Shown here: piece after piece, positions 1-6,573 of the stretch
Layout of the letters: the number at the start of each line of letters is the position of its first letter
Numbering within the stretch: position 1 is the stretch's first letter
Made by a program: the position numbers and the translations under genes
Assembly: GCA_029857875.1 (NCBI GenBank)
Contig: JAOUGB010000126.1
Coordinates: 1-6,932 of the forward strand
Direction: 5' to 3'
DNA from: Desulfobacteraceae bacterium
Lineage (GTDB): Bacteria > Desulfobacterota > Desulfobacteria > Desulfobacterales > UBA11574
DNA length: 6,932 nt
Notes under the pieces: generated by a model
The model's input: only the letters and a program-made list of their open reading frames with translations
Told to the model about the DNA's origin: nothing
Database searches by the model: none

Positions 1-14
1 ACACATCCCTTCTT

Positions 15-1010
15 TTATCCCCCGATGCTACACATCTGGGCCGATATCCTGGCATGATCATCATCGATGAGATTGTGTTCCGACGGCTTACGACGAACAG
101 CATTAAGAAAGCCCTTTGCGAGTTCACCATCAGAACACCCTTGCCGAAGCAATGATTTAAGATCTTCCTGATCGTCGCTCATCAAACAGGGCCTTAGCTG
201 ACCGCTGGCTGTTAATCTTAGCCGATTGCAGGTACTACAGAAATGACGGCTTATGGGGCGAATGAAACCAATTTCTCCTTGGGCCGATTCCAATTTAAAT
301 CGTTCCGCAGGGCCATCGTTTAAACTTCTGTCCACCGGAATCAGTTTTCCCAACCGCTGGATGCGTTCTTTTATTTCAGGCGCCAGTAAATGGCGGTCAT
401 TGCTGATCTGACTGGATCCCATGGGCATATATTCAATGAAACGGATATGAAATGGATATTTGATGGACAATCCGGCAATATCCACCAGTTCATCATCATT
501 AATTCCTTTAAGGGGCACCACATTGATTTTAATGGGATAAAACCCCATTTTTCGAGCCAGGTGAATGCCTTTCCATATTTGATCGAAAAAATCATATCCT
601 GTGATGTGTTTAAATTTAGTTTTATTTAACGTGTCGAGGCTGATATTGATTCTTTTGATATTGGCGGATCTGATTTGACTGATGTTGTCTTTAAGCAAAA
701 CACCGTTGGTCGTCAAAGATATATCTTGGAGTCCTTCTATTTTTGTCAACTGTGACAGGAAATGATAAACACCTTTTCTAACCAGCGGTTCTCCTCCGGT
801 TATCCTGATTTTAGAAATTCCGAGAGACGTACCAACCCTGACAACACGGAGGATTTCTTCATAGCTTAATATTTCTCTATGCGAAAGCTTAGGAATGAGT
901 TCTCTGGGCATACAGTACAGGCAATTTAGATTACAGCGGTCGGTAATGGAAACACGAAGGTAGTTCAGATTACGATCATATCGGTCAACAAGTGTTAAGT
1001 TCGACAACAT
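15..1010 (-). CDS. moaA: GTP 3',8-cyclase MoaA (molybdenum cofactor biosynthesis)
   Basis: Radical SAM enzyme that converts GTP to 3',8-cyclo-7,8-dihydro-GTP, the first step of molybdopterin synthesis, in the cytoplasm. The 331 residues match the usual MoaA length. The N-terminal 4Fe-4S/SAM motif CNLNCLYC gives Cys26, Cys30 and Cys33, followed by the SAM-binding TGGEP at 71-75. The second, GTP-binding cluster is formed by Cys258, Cys261 and Cys275 (C-x2-C-x13-C). The protein ends in Gly-Gly (330-331), the conserved MoaA tail needed for catalysis. The ATG at 1010 overlaps the last base of the preceding glycosyltransferase stop (TAATG), and AAAAGGA lies 7 bases upstream, so translational coupling is likely. 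It is the last complete gene of the leftward operon in view. No other moa, moe or mob gene is visible. Nothing in the sequence looks broken. Confidence 0.97.
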   Translation of the reverse strand: MLSNLTLVDRYDRNLNYLRVSITDRCNLNCLYCMPRELIPKLSHREILSYEEILRVVRVGTSLGISKIRITGGEPLVRKGVYHFLSQLTKIEGLQDISLTTNGVLLKDNISQIRSANIKRINISLDTLNKTKFKHITGYDFFDQIWKGIHLARKMGFYPIKINVVPLKGINDDELVDIAGLSIKYPFHIRFIEYMPMGSSQISNDRHLLAPEIKERIQRLGKLIPVDRSLNDGPAERFKLESAQGEIGFIRPISRHFCSTCNRLRLTASGQLRPCLMSDDQEDLKSLLRQGCSDGELAKGFLNAVRRKPSEHNLIDDDHARISAQMCSIGG

Positions 1011-1987
1011 TAGGATATCCTTTTGAATTTTTCACGATACTCTGGAATTTCTATAATGGGAGGTCTTTCATGCCCTTCAATTTTATAAATATCCGGCTTG
1101 AATTCATTTTTTATAAGATTATATTGAATCATCTCATTGTAAAGTTTCTCTTTATAATTCACCATTCCTAATTTTTTTTTACGTCTAATAAAGGTCTGCA
1201 GAATTGCAAAAGACATTCTCCCGAGTGCCCTGGTATCCTGGTTTCTGTGAATACGCCTGTCAAGATCAACCTGAGCAAATACGTCAAGCCCCCATTTTTC
1301 ATAAATATCGAGAATCATGCTGGTTTCGACCCCATAGCCTATGGGGAAAGGTATTTTTTCAAATATTTCCCTGTGACCGGCATATTCGCCGGATAACGGC
1401 TGTAATATCTGTGTGAGTTCCGGAAAAAAAAGGGAAAAAAGCGGTCTGATCACAAGTTCGGTAACTCTGCCGCCGCCGGTGGGTCTGATTTTGCTTTTTC
1501 CGATGGCAATGGGCCGGTCATAAAAGGCTTTGACATATTTTATATTGTCGAAAAGAATGAGCGGGCCCAAGAGCCCATAGGCAAACCTGTGGTGAATGTT
1601 TTTAATATCTGCGTCCAGGTAAACAATAATATCCCCTTGAGTCACAAACAGGGCTTTCCAGAGATTTTCGCCTTTGCCTTTAAATTTTGCCAGGTCAGGT
1701 AAAATTTCTGCGGCTTTATACACATCTGCGCCGTATCCTCTTGCGATTTTTCTGGTGTTATCTGTTGAACCGGAGTCGACGACAACGATCTCATCGAGTA
1801 TGGGATAGCGGGTCATCAACTCTGATTTCATGATCAGAATCTCTTTTGCGATGGTCTTTTCTTCATTCAACGTCGGCAGACACAACGAAATTTTCAGATT
1901 TTTTCGTTGTTTCTCATCTACAAGTCGAGTGAGGTCGCTAAATTCTGAATAATGAAATGTATTTTTTTTAATCCAGCTGATGTTCAT
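1010..1987 (-). CDS. gpgS: Glucosyl-3-phosphoglycerate synthase-like glycosyltransferase (GT81)
   Basis: GT-A fold glycosyltransferase of the GpgS type, expected to transfer glucose from a nucleotide sugar to 3-phosphoglycerate, giving glucosyl-3-phosphoglycerate, precursor of glucosylglycerate (a compatible solute) or of longer glycoconjugates. Numbered from the ATG at 1987 (325 aa): PTLNEE 38-43 and VVDSGSTDNT 69-78 (nucleotide binding), GKGENLWKAL 104-113, the metal-binding DAD at 125-127, GGGRVTEL 171-178, QPLSGEYAG 196-204, GYGVE 217-221 and HRNQ 247-250. This motif series is characteristic of GpgS rather than of generic GT2 enzymes. The frame is open back to a TTG at 2005, but the ATG at 1987 has GGAG six bases upstream and is the better start. 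It then overlaps the preceding M20-like gene by 20 bases. No partner phosphatase (GpgP/MpgP) is in the window. Some GT81 enzymes also use GDP-mannose, so the sugar donor is not certain. Confidence 0.88.
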   Translation of the reverse strand: MNISWIKKNTFHYSEFSDLTRLVDEKQRKNLKISLCLPTLNEEKTIAKEILIMKSELMTRYPILDEIVVVDSGSTDNTRKIARGYGADVYKAAEILPDLAKFKGKGENLWKALFVTQGDIIVYLDADIKNIHHRFAYGLLGPLILFDNIKYVKAFYDRPIAIGKSKIRPTGGGRVTELVIRPLFSLFFPELTQILQPLSGEYAGHREIFEKIPFPIGYGVETSMILDIYEKWGLDVFAQVDLDRRIHRNQDTRALGRMSFAILQTFIRRKKKLGMVNYKEKLYNEMIQYNLIKNEFKPDIYKIEGHERPPIIEIPEYREKFKRIS

Positions 1988-3137
1988 CACACACTCCGCT
2001 GTCAATGGCCATGATCACACCAATGACCTGAGCAATCCCTTTAGAGATGGGCTCAATTTCAACGCTGGCATTTTGCTGGTGATAGTTTTCTCCCCGTGTA
2101 ATTCCAAGAGTGACCGCCGGTATTTTGCGTGAAAGGAAAATTGAAAGCTCGGACTCACTGGGTTCACTTATCGGGGTTAAATCGAGTTTCTTCATCACAG
2201 CTACAGAACTCTTTACCAGGGGATGATTGAATTTTAATCTTGCAGCATGGACGTTACTCAACGTTTTTAACCTCAAATCGACTTCATGTTCATGACTCGT
2301 GCCTTCGACAATATCTTTGATAGAATTAAAAATCGACTTTACCATTTTGTCGGAATTACTTTGAATTTCAAACCCCAAAGTGGCATCATATGCAATCATT
2401 CCATGTTTGAAACCCCCCGAGGTTTTACCGATAATAACCCTCGATCGAGGCTTTTGAGGCAAACGGAGTTTCAATATCTGATTGATAACTTCGTTTATTA
2501 CCAGGATTGCATTGGGTTTGAATTTGTGCTCCCATCCATCGACGGGTGAAATATTGCAATCCACTTCGCATCGAATCATGCCGTCGGCATAATAATTCAG
2601 CCTGCCGAGTTCAGCGCTCTCAAGACAGACAGCACCTCTGATGGGCGTCGCCCATGTTTTCAAAAGATGCCGGATGCCTCTCAGGTTCCCCTTGCCCAGA
2701 GACTGTATAACACCAGCCAAAACAATGTCGGATTCGAACCGTAGACCTAATTTTCGAAAGATTCCCGGCAATGAGACCAAAACACCAACTCCCACGGAAT
2801 TGTCCATGATGCCCGGACCGGTGATTGAATTTTCTTGAATGGAATAATAATGGTCGACGTCTTTGCCAAAAATGGTATCCAGGCGGGCAACCACAAAAAT
2901 AGGCGGTTTTGATTCTGAGGTCCCTTTGATGATGCCGATGGGGTTTCGGTAGCCATCAGTGGTGCATTCATCAACTTGAAATTCGGCCAGTCTTTCCATG
3001 AAGATGTTTGTGCGTCTTTTTTCTTTGAATGTGGGAGCGGGTATCTGGCCGATCAACACGATGTTCGTAATGATCGTCTCTTGGATGGATTTAATCGTAT
3101 CGACAAAACCAGGTAATTTGTCGATGGTGTTGTCCAT
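1968..3137 (-). CDS. M20-family peptidase-like protein with degenerate active site
   Basis: A 389-residue protein with the layout of M20 zinc aminoacyl/peptidase-like hydrolases: an N-terminal IPAPTFKEK segment (32-40), ARLDT (84-88), GPGIMDN (107-113), a segment at 139-157 ending in GKGNLRG, the lid/dimerisation region at about 185-290, and a C-terminal ENYHQQN (350-356). Several expected catalytic residues differ. The first metal-ligand His of HxD is Arg85, the Glu-Glu pair before GLGNLRG is Gln145-Ser146, and the GGHS-like lid motif and the C-terminal STDAN-like motif are not recognisable. Asp87, Asp112 and His353 are kept. It may therefore be an inactive pseudoenzyme or have changed chemistry; the substrate is unknown. 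I chose the ATG at 3137 because AAAGGGAG lies 5 bases upstream. The frame is open 84 codons further back, but that stretch is AT-rich, unlike the family, and overlaps the divergent promoter region. It is the first gene of the operon with the GpgS-like protein and MoaA. Confidence 0.82.
   Translation of the reverse strand: MDNTIDKLPGFVDTIKSIQETIITNIVLIGQIPAPTFKEKRRTNIFMERLAEFQVDECTTDGYRNPIGIIKGTSESKPPIFVVARLDTIFGKDVDHYYSIQENSITGPGIMDNSVGVGVLVSLPGIFRKLGLRFESDIVLAGVIQSLGKGNLRGIRHLLKTWATPIRGAVCLESAELGRLNYYADGMIRCEVDCNISPVDGWEHKFKPNAILVINEVINQILKLRLPQKPRSRVIIGKTSGGFKHGMIAYDATLGFEIQSNSDKMVKSIFNSIKDIVEGTSHEHEVDLRLKTLSNVHAARLKFNHPLVKSSVAVMKKLDLTPISEPSESELSIFLSRKIPAVTLGITRGENYHQQNASVEIEPISKGIAQVIGVIMAIDSGVCDEHQLD
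1994..1997 (-). promoter_or_regulatory. Ribosome binding site deciding the gpgS start
   Basis: GGAG on the minus strand, six bases before the ATG at 1987 and inside the 3' end of the M20-like gene. It favours that ATG over the in-frame TTG at 2005, which has no comparable site. Confidence 0.65.
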
Positions 3138-3142
3138 GACGG

Positions 3143-3150
3143 CTCCCTTT
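3143..3150 (-). promoter_or_regulatory. Ribosome binding site deciding the M20-like start
   Basis: AAAGGGAG on the minus strand, five bases before the ATG at 3137. It is the strongest Shine-Dalgarno match in the leader and argues against the 84-codon upstream extension of this frame. Confidence 0.75.
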
Positions 3151-3196
3151 AATTTAGACGTTTTGTTAATTGTGCCCAATGATTTGGCCGACAGTA

Positions 3197-3226
3197 AGGA
3201 TACACCAAAATATAGAAATAGGTCAA
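3197..3226 (-). promoter_or_regulatory. Candidate promoter for the leftward operon
   Basis: On the minus strand, TTGACC (3226-3221) and TATCCT (3202-3197) are 18 bases apart, placing the start of transcription about 50 bases before the ATG at 3137. The -10 match is only moderate. A perfect TATAAT (3243-3238) nearby has only a poor -35, so the true promoter could be either. Confidence 0.3.
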
Positions 3227-3260
3227 TATGTCTTTGAATTATATATTTGGGTATTAAAAC

Positions 3261-3289
3261 TTGAAAGACATGGTGAATGTAGCTATTAT
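3261..3289 (+). promoter_or_regulatory. Candidate sigma70 promoter for the hydrolase-pyruvate kinase genes
   Basis: TTGAAA (3261-3266) and TATTAT (3284-3289) are separated by 17 bases, and each hexamer has one mismatch to consensus. Transcription would begin near 3296, leaving a leader of about 88 bases before the ATG at 3384. A second TTGACG at 3316-3321 has no well-spaced -10 partner. The call rests on sequence match only. Confidence 0.55.
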
Positions 3290-3383
3290 ATGACAACCAA
3301 AGAACCTCAAAAATATTGACGATTGTATGAATCAAGAAAAAACGAGATAGAATGCTAATAAATTTTCGAGAAACGGTACGTGT

Positions 3384-4400
3384 ATGCACATCCTCAAAAA
3401 ATACCGAACCTTCCGGGCAAATGACGTTATTGTGAAACTGATTTTTTTATTTTCAGGTATGTTATTTATGATTCAAACCAACTGTATGGCCAAAGAACAC
3501 ACGTTTTCGCCATATGATTTTATGACCACACCCGATCAGCAATCTCTTCGCTATGGTATATGGTACAGCCCAAAAGAAAAACAAAAAGGATCGATCCTTT
3601 TGTTGAACGGCAGAAGAGAATTTATGGAGAAATATTCAGAAACCATCGAAGAACTGAATCACGAAGGTTTTAATGTGTACAGCTTTGACTGGCGCGGTCA
3701 AGGCCTTTCAAGTCGAATGCTGGCGAACAGGCATAAAGGATTTATCGATGATTACGATGTGTATTTAAATGATTTGGATCTGTTTGTCACAAAAATCGTA
3801 AAGCCTGAATCCGTTCATCCGTTGATCATCATCGCTCACTCCATGGGCGGCCACATTGCACTCCGTTTTATGCACGATCACCTCGACGTGGCAGACATGG
3901 CGGTCCTGACATCGCCGATGATCGACATTTTTGGATCCAGCCTGTCCAGGGGTTTCGTCAAACTCATTACCCGAATTGCAATCAAAACAGGTTTCAGTCA
4001 TTCTTATACCATAGGTTCCGAAGACTACACGGATGAAAAATTTAAGGACAATGATCTGACTTCAGATCCTGTGAGATTTACGGATGAAAAAAAAGCAATA
4101 ACAAAAAATCCTAACCTTGCCCTGGGCGGTGCGACATATGGGTGGTTATCCGCAACGTTAAAATCAACAGATATTCTCACTCAACCCGGGTTTGCAGCAA
4201 AAATTACGACACCGATTCTAATGGTCATCGCCGGCAATGACAAAATTGTTTCTATTAAAGCCCAAAAAAAGATCTGCACAATGCTGCCAAACTGCAAATT
4301 AAAAGAAATATCAGATGCCCGCCACGAAATCTTTAAAGAAACGGATGCCGTCCGGTCAATTTTCTGGCGTGAATTTAACAGGTTCACTCATGCCGAATAA
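3384..4400 (+). CDS. PldB-like alpha/beta hydrolase (lysophospholipase / monoacylglycerol lipase type), probably exported
   Basis: Serine hydrolase of 338 residues in the lysophospholipase L2/monoglyceride lipase group, which cleaves acyl chains from lysophospholipids or monoacylglycerols. The catalytic triad is visible: Ser153 in AHSMGG (151-156), Asp286 in AGNDK and His314 in ARHE. GRREFMEKY (76-84) and DWRGQGLS (102-109) are typical of PldB relatives. Residues 17-33 are hydrophobic after a basic N-terminus and are followed by Cys-Met-Ala-Lys, so a signal peptide or membrane anchor is likely. Cys34 is not in a good lipobox (Q-T-N-C). The start is not certain: the ATG at 3384 has only a weak ribosome binding site, and an in-frame GTG at 3432 would shorten the basic region. 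Its 3' end overlaps the pyruvate kinase start by 11 bases. The substrate is inferred from family only. Confidence 0.87.
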   Translation: MHILKKYRTFRANDVIVKLIFLFSGMLFMIQTNCMAKEHTFSPYDFMTTPDQQSLRYGIWYSPKEKQKGSILLLNGRREFMEKYSETIEELNHEGFNVYSFDWRGQGLSSRMLANRHKGFIDDYDVYLNDLDLFVTKIVKPESVHPLIIIAHSMGGHIALRFMHDHLDVADMAVLTSPMIDIFGSSLSRGFVKLITRIAIKTGFSHSYTIGSEDYTDEKFKDNDLTSDPVRFTDEKKAITKNPNLALGGATYGWLSATLKSTDILTQPGFAAKITTPILMVIAGNDKIVSIKAQKKICTMLPNCKLKEISDARHEIFKETDAVRSIFWREFNRFTHAE

Positions 4401-5841
4401 ACTTAGTGCCATACGTCCTTTAAAAAGGACAAAAATTGTTGCCACTTTAGGGCCGGCCAGTGATAAAGAAGAAACGCTACACAGGATGATTCTGGCCGGA
4501 TTGGATGCGGTGCGCGTTAACTTCTCGCACAGCACCCATGATTATATCATTCCTTTGGTCAAACGGATTCGGACATTGGGCGACAAGATGGGAGTTCCCA
4601 TTGCTATTATCGGCGATTTGCAAGGACCCCGAATTCGCATTGGAGAAATTGCGGAAGATACCGCTGCCTTGAAAACAGGCCGTGATATTTGTCTAACCCC
4701 CAGACAGCTAACAGGAAACAAGGAAATTGTATCGGTAAGTTATCCCGGCATGGCCGATGACGTACACATGGGCAGTCTGATTCTGGTTGATGACGGCAAC
4801 ATTGAACTTGAAGTGATTAAAATTGACGCCAGTGGAGATGTATGGTGCCGAATACTTACAGGTGGTGTGCTATCAGGCCACCGGGGCATAAACCTGCCGG
4901 GATTACGGGTCAACCTCCCGTCAATTACTCAAAAAGACTATGCAGATATCGATTTCGCCATTTCCCAGGATTTTGATTTTCTAGCGCTCTCTTTTGTTCA
5001 ATCTGCTGAGGATGTCCGTCAGTTAAAGGATTATCTGAACCAAAAAAAATCAAACATTTCTGTCATTGCCAAAATTGAGCGACAAAACGCTTTGGATGAT
5101 ATTAAGGCCATTTCACTCGAAGCCCAGGGTGTTATGGTGGCCCGGGGCGATTTGGCTCTGGAAATGAGTTTGCAGGAAGTTCCCATTGCACAAAAGCGCA
5201 TTATTGACGTTTGCCGTAGAGCAGCGGTTCCGGTGATAACCGCCACCCAAATGCTCGAATCCATGATTGACATGCATAAGCCCACCCGCGCTGAGGTTAC
5301 CGATGTGGCCAATGCGATCATAGACGGCACAGATGCCCTGATGCTGTCTGCCGAAACAGCCATCGGCCGGTATCCCGTTGAAACCGTTACAATCATGTCA
5401 AAAATTGCCGTTTCCACAGAGAACGCCTGGTTTCAGGGAAAGTTGTCCGGCCCTGTTTCGTTTACACCGCCTCAAGAAATTGAACCAACGGTTGCATATG
5501 CCGGTAATTTAGTGGCTGAATCTTTATCAGCCACAGCGATTGTGGCTTACACCGCTTCCGGTTTGACCGCCTGTCGGGTGGCCTGTCATCGACCCCATCG
5601 GCCCGTGCTGTCATTGTCGGCAACGCCTCAGATTCAGCGTCGGCTGGCCTTAACCTGGGGTGTGGAGAGCGCTTTAATTGAAGCAATAAAAGAAACAGAC
5701 AATATGGTTGAAGTTGCCGTCAGCAAGGTGCAGCGTTTCGGTCTTGCCGCATCCGGAGACACGATTGTCATTGTTGCCGGCACACCGCCTCATGGAAAAA
5801 GTGGGCGAACCAATACCCTAAAAGTTGAACGAATACCCTAA
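4390..5841 (+). CDS. pyk: Pyruvate kinase
   Basis: Converts phosphoenolpyruvate and ADP to pyruvate and ATP in the last step of glycolysis; cytoplasmic, usually a homotetramer. From the ATG at 4390 the protein has 483 residues, normal for a bacterial enzyme. Visible motifs are TKIVATLGPAS (14-24), VRVNFSH (41-47, with the substrate-binding Arg42, Asn44 and Ser46), GPRIRIG (79-85), IAKIE (226-230, catalytic Lys228 and metal ligand Glu230), VARGDLALE (250-258, metal ligand Asp254), TATQMLESM (284-292) and DGTDALMLSAETAIGRYP (312-329). The C-terminal domain ends with the usual PPHGKSGRTN (466-475). GDLALE and LSAET replace the more common GDLGVE and LSGET, both mild changes. The frame is open 25 codons further upstream inside the hydrolase gene, but homology begins after the ATG at 4390, which has AGG seven bases before it. 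The 11-base overlap points to co-transcription with the hydrolase. Confidence 0.97.
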   Translation: MPNKLSAIRPLKRTKIVATLGPASDKEETLHRMILAGLDAVRVNFSHSTHDYIIPLVKRIRTLGDKMGVPIAIIGDLQGPRIRIGEIAEDTAALKTGRDICLTPRQLTGNKEIVSVSYPGMADDVHMGSLILVDDGNIELEVIKIDASGDVWCRILTGGVLSGHRGINLPGLRVNLPSITQKDYADIDFAISQDFDFLALSFVQSAEDVRQLKDYLNQKKSNISVIAKIERQNALDDIKAISLEAQGVMVARGDLALEMSLQEVPIAQKRIIDVCRRAAVPVITATQMLESMIDMHKPTRAEVTDVANAIIDGTDALMLSAETAIGRYPVETVTIMSKIAVSTENAWFQGKLSGPVSFTPPQEIEPTVAYAGNLVAESLSATAIVAYTASGLTACRVACHRPHRPVLSLSATPQIQRRLALTWGVESALIEAIKETDNMVEVAVSKVQRFGLAASGDTIVIVAGTPPHGKSGRTNTLKVERIP

Positions 5842-5844
5842 ATA

Positions 5845-5873
5845 GTGTCCATCCATAAATATATATTGGACAC
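5845..5873. repeat. Short inverted repeat after pyruvate kinase
   Basis: GTGTCCA (5845-5851) and TGGACAC (5867-5873) form a perfect 7-bp stem around a 15-base AT-rich loop, starting 4 bases after the pyk stop. There is no T-run after it, so a classic intrinsic terminator is doubtful. It could be a weak terminator, an mRNA 3'-end stabiliser, a protein binding site or the trace of an insertion. Confidence 0.5.
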
Positions 5874-5879
5874 AAATTA

Positions 5880-6023
5880 AGTTTCCAATGCAGAAATTAG
5901 CAATTTTTCGCAAGGTCAAGGAAATCAAGGAATTACGCGGAGGCGTACAAGTGGTACGCCGCACAAGTAATTCCGCAGATTGACGCAGAGATTGAGGAAA
6001 AGGGATATTTCTGGATGGAAACT
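5880..6023. repeat. Palindromic intergenic element of about 144 bases (MITE-like)
   Basis: Three pairs of arms share one symmetry axis at about 5951. The outer arms are AGTTTCCA-atg-CAGAAAT (5880-5897) and ATTTCTG-ga-TGGAAACT (6007-6023). The middle arms are GGAATTAC (5929-5936) and GTAATTCC (5967-5974). The inner arms are GGCGTAC (5942-5948) and GTACGCC (5954-5960), with a 5-base loop. The parts between arms pair poorly. Nested arms on a common axis with terminal inverted repeats are expected of a small non-coding mobile or dispersed palindromic repeat, or of a long RNA hairpin. The flanks read AAATTA and AAATAA, which is too weak to call a target duplication. I see no reading frame inside it that could be a transposase. 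Confidence 0.72.
5980..6009 (+). promoter_or_regulatory. Candidate promoter for the PfpI-family gene, inside the palindromic element
   Basis: TTGACG (5980-5985) and GATATT (6004-6009) are 18 bases apart. The -35 matches 5 of 6 and the -10 matches 4 of 6 consensus positions. Transcription would start near 6016, about 24 bases before the ATG. The prediction is weak but the position is apt. Confidence 0.3.
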
Positions 6024-6026
6024 AAA

Positions 6027-6033
6027 TAAGGAG
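6027..6033 (+). promoter_or_regulatory. Ribosome binding site deciding the PfpI-family start
   Basis: TAAGGAG is followed by a 6-base spacer and the ATG at 6040. It rules against the in-frame TTG at 5980, whose extra 20 codons are read from the palindromic element. Confidence 0.8.
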
Positions 6034-6039
6034 CATGTT

Positions 6040-6558
6040 ATGGAACTTAGAGATAAAAAAATACTTATTTTGGTGGAAGATTTGTTTAATGTTTTTGAAT
6101 TCTGGTATCCTTTTTATCGACTGAAAGAAGCCGGAGCCCAGGTGACTGTGGTCGGCTCCGGGAGGACCGAAGAATTTACCGGTAAACCCGGCACCCAAGT
6201 TCGACCGGACATCAATGCGGATCAGGTGTCTGCCGGAGACTATGACGGGGTCATTATTCCCGGAGGATATGCACCGGATATGATGCGCCGCTATCCGGCC
6301 ATGGTTAAAATCGTTAAAGATCTGTTCAATGCCGGAAAAGTCGTCGCCGCCATTTGCCACGCCGGTTGGATGCTGGCCTCGGCCAATATACTGGATGGCC
6401 GCAAGGCAACGTCATTTTTCGCCATAAAGGACGATATGGTTCACGCCGGAGCTTTGTGGATGGATGAATCCGTGGTAGTGGACGGCAATCTCATCACCAG
6501 CCGAACGCCGGACGATCTTCCGGATTTCATGAAGGCCGTTATTGCTGCTCTTAAATAA
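6040..6558 (+). CDS. PfpI/DJ-1 family protein (YhbO/PfpI-like glutamine amidotransferase-fold)
   Basis: A 172-residue cytoplasmic protein of the DJ-1/PfpI superfamily, whose members have been described as intracellular proteases, glyoxalase III-type enzymes or protein/nucleotide deglycases acting in stress protection. The nucleophile elbow AICHAG (104-109) supplies Cys106 followed by His107. Glu20 in FEFWYP corresponds to the conserved acidic residue that contacts the nucleophile. IIPGGYAPD (72-80) and the C-terminal DGNLITSRTPDDLPDFM (148-164) are hallmarks of the PfpI/YhbO branch. The length is that of the single-domain family. The start at 6040 is set by a strong ribosome binding site. It lies 198 bases after pyruvate kinase, directly behind the palindromic element, and so is probably a separate transcription unit. 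Which enzymatic activity applies cannot be told from sequence. Confidence 0.92.
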   Translation: MELRDKKILILVEDLFNVFEFWYPFYRLKEAGAQVTVVGSGRTEEFTGKPGTQVRPDINADQVSAGDYDGVIIPGGYAPDMMRRYPAMVKIVKDLFNAGKVVAAICHAGWMLASANILDGRKATSFFAIKDDMVHAGALWMDESVVVDGNLITSRTPDDLPDFMKAVIAALK

Positions 6559-6573
6559 ACCTGATGCCGGGAA

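Larger units (their letters stand above)
3138..3383. other. Divergent intergenic control region
   Basis: AT-rich stretch of 246 bases between the leftward M20-like/gpgS/moaA operon and the rightward hydrolase/pyruvate kinase genes. An open frame runs through it on the minus strand, but its translation resembles no M20 N-terminus and it lies upstream of a good ribosome binding site, so I treat it as non-coding. It contains the promoter candidates listed separately. I see no clear operator dyad or riboswitch. Confidence 0.7.

Noticed and set aside
1988..2005. TTG start for gpgS at 2005
   Set aside because: The ATG at 1987 has GGAG at ideal spacing; the six extra codons add no recognised sequence and only lengthen the overlap with the M20-like gene.
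3316..3353. TTGACG and TAGAAT as a promoter close to the hydrolase start
   Set aside because: The spacer would be 26 bases, too long for sigma70; the pair at 3261-3289 has the right spacing.
3138..3389. 84-codon N-terminal extension of the M20-like frame
   Set aside because: It is AT-rich, unlike M20 N-termini, overlaps the divergent promoter region and the hydrolase start, and a strong ribosome binding site favours the ATG at 3137.
3584..3601. Perfect 18-base palindrome with AAAAGG and CCTTTT ends
   Set aside because: It lies within the well-supported hydrolase coding sequence and reads as ordinary codons for a strand of the fold; I have no evidence that it acts as a terminator or operator.
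4315..4389. Upstream extension of pyruvate kinase
   Set aside because: These codons lie inside the hydrolase gene in another frame, and family similarity starts after the ATG at 4390.
5031..5417. 128-codon minus-strand open frame opposite pyruvate kinase
   Set aside because: It is antisense to highly conserved pyruvate kinase motifs and its translation resembles no known protein; it is a shadow of the coding frame.
5980..6039. N-terminal extension of the PfpI-family protein
   Set aside because: It would start with TTG inside the palindromic element, while the ATG at 6040 follows a strong TAAGGAG.
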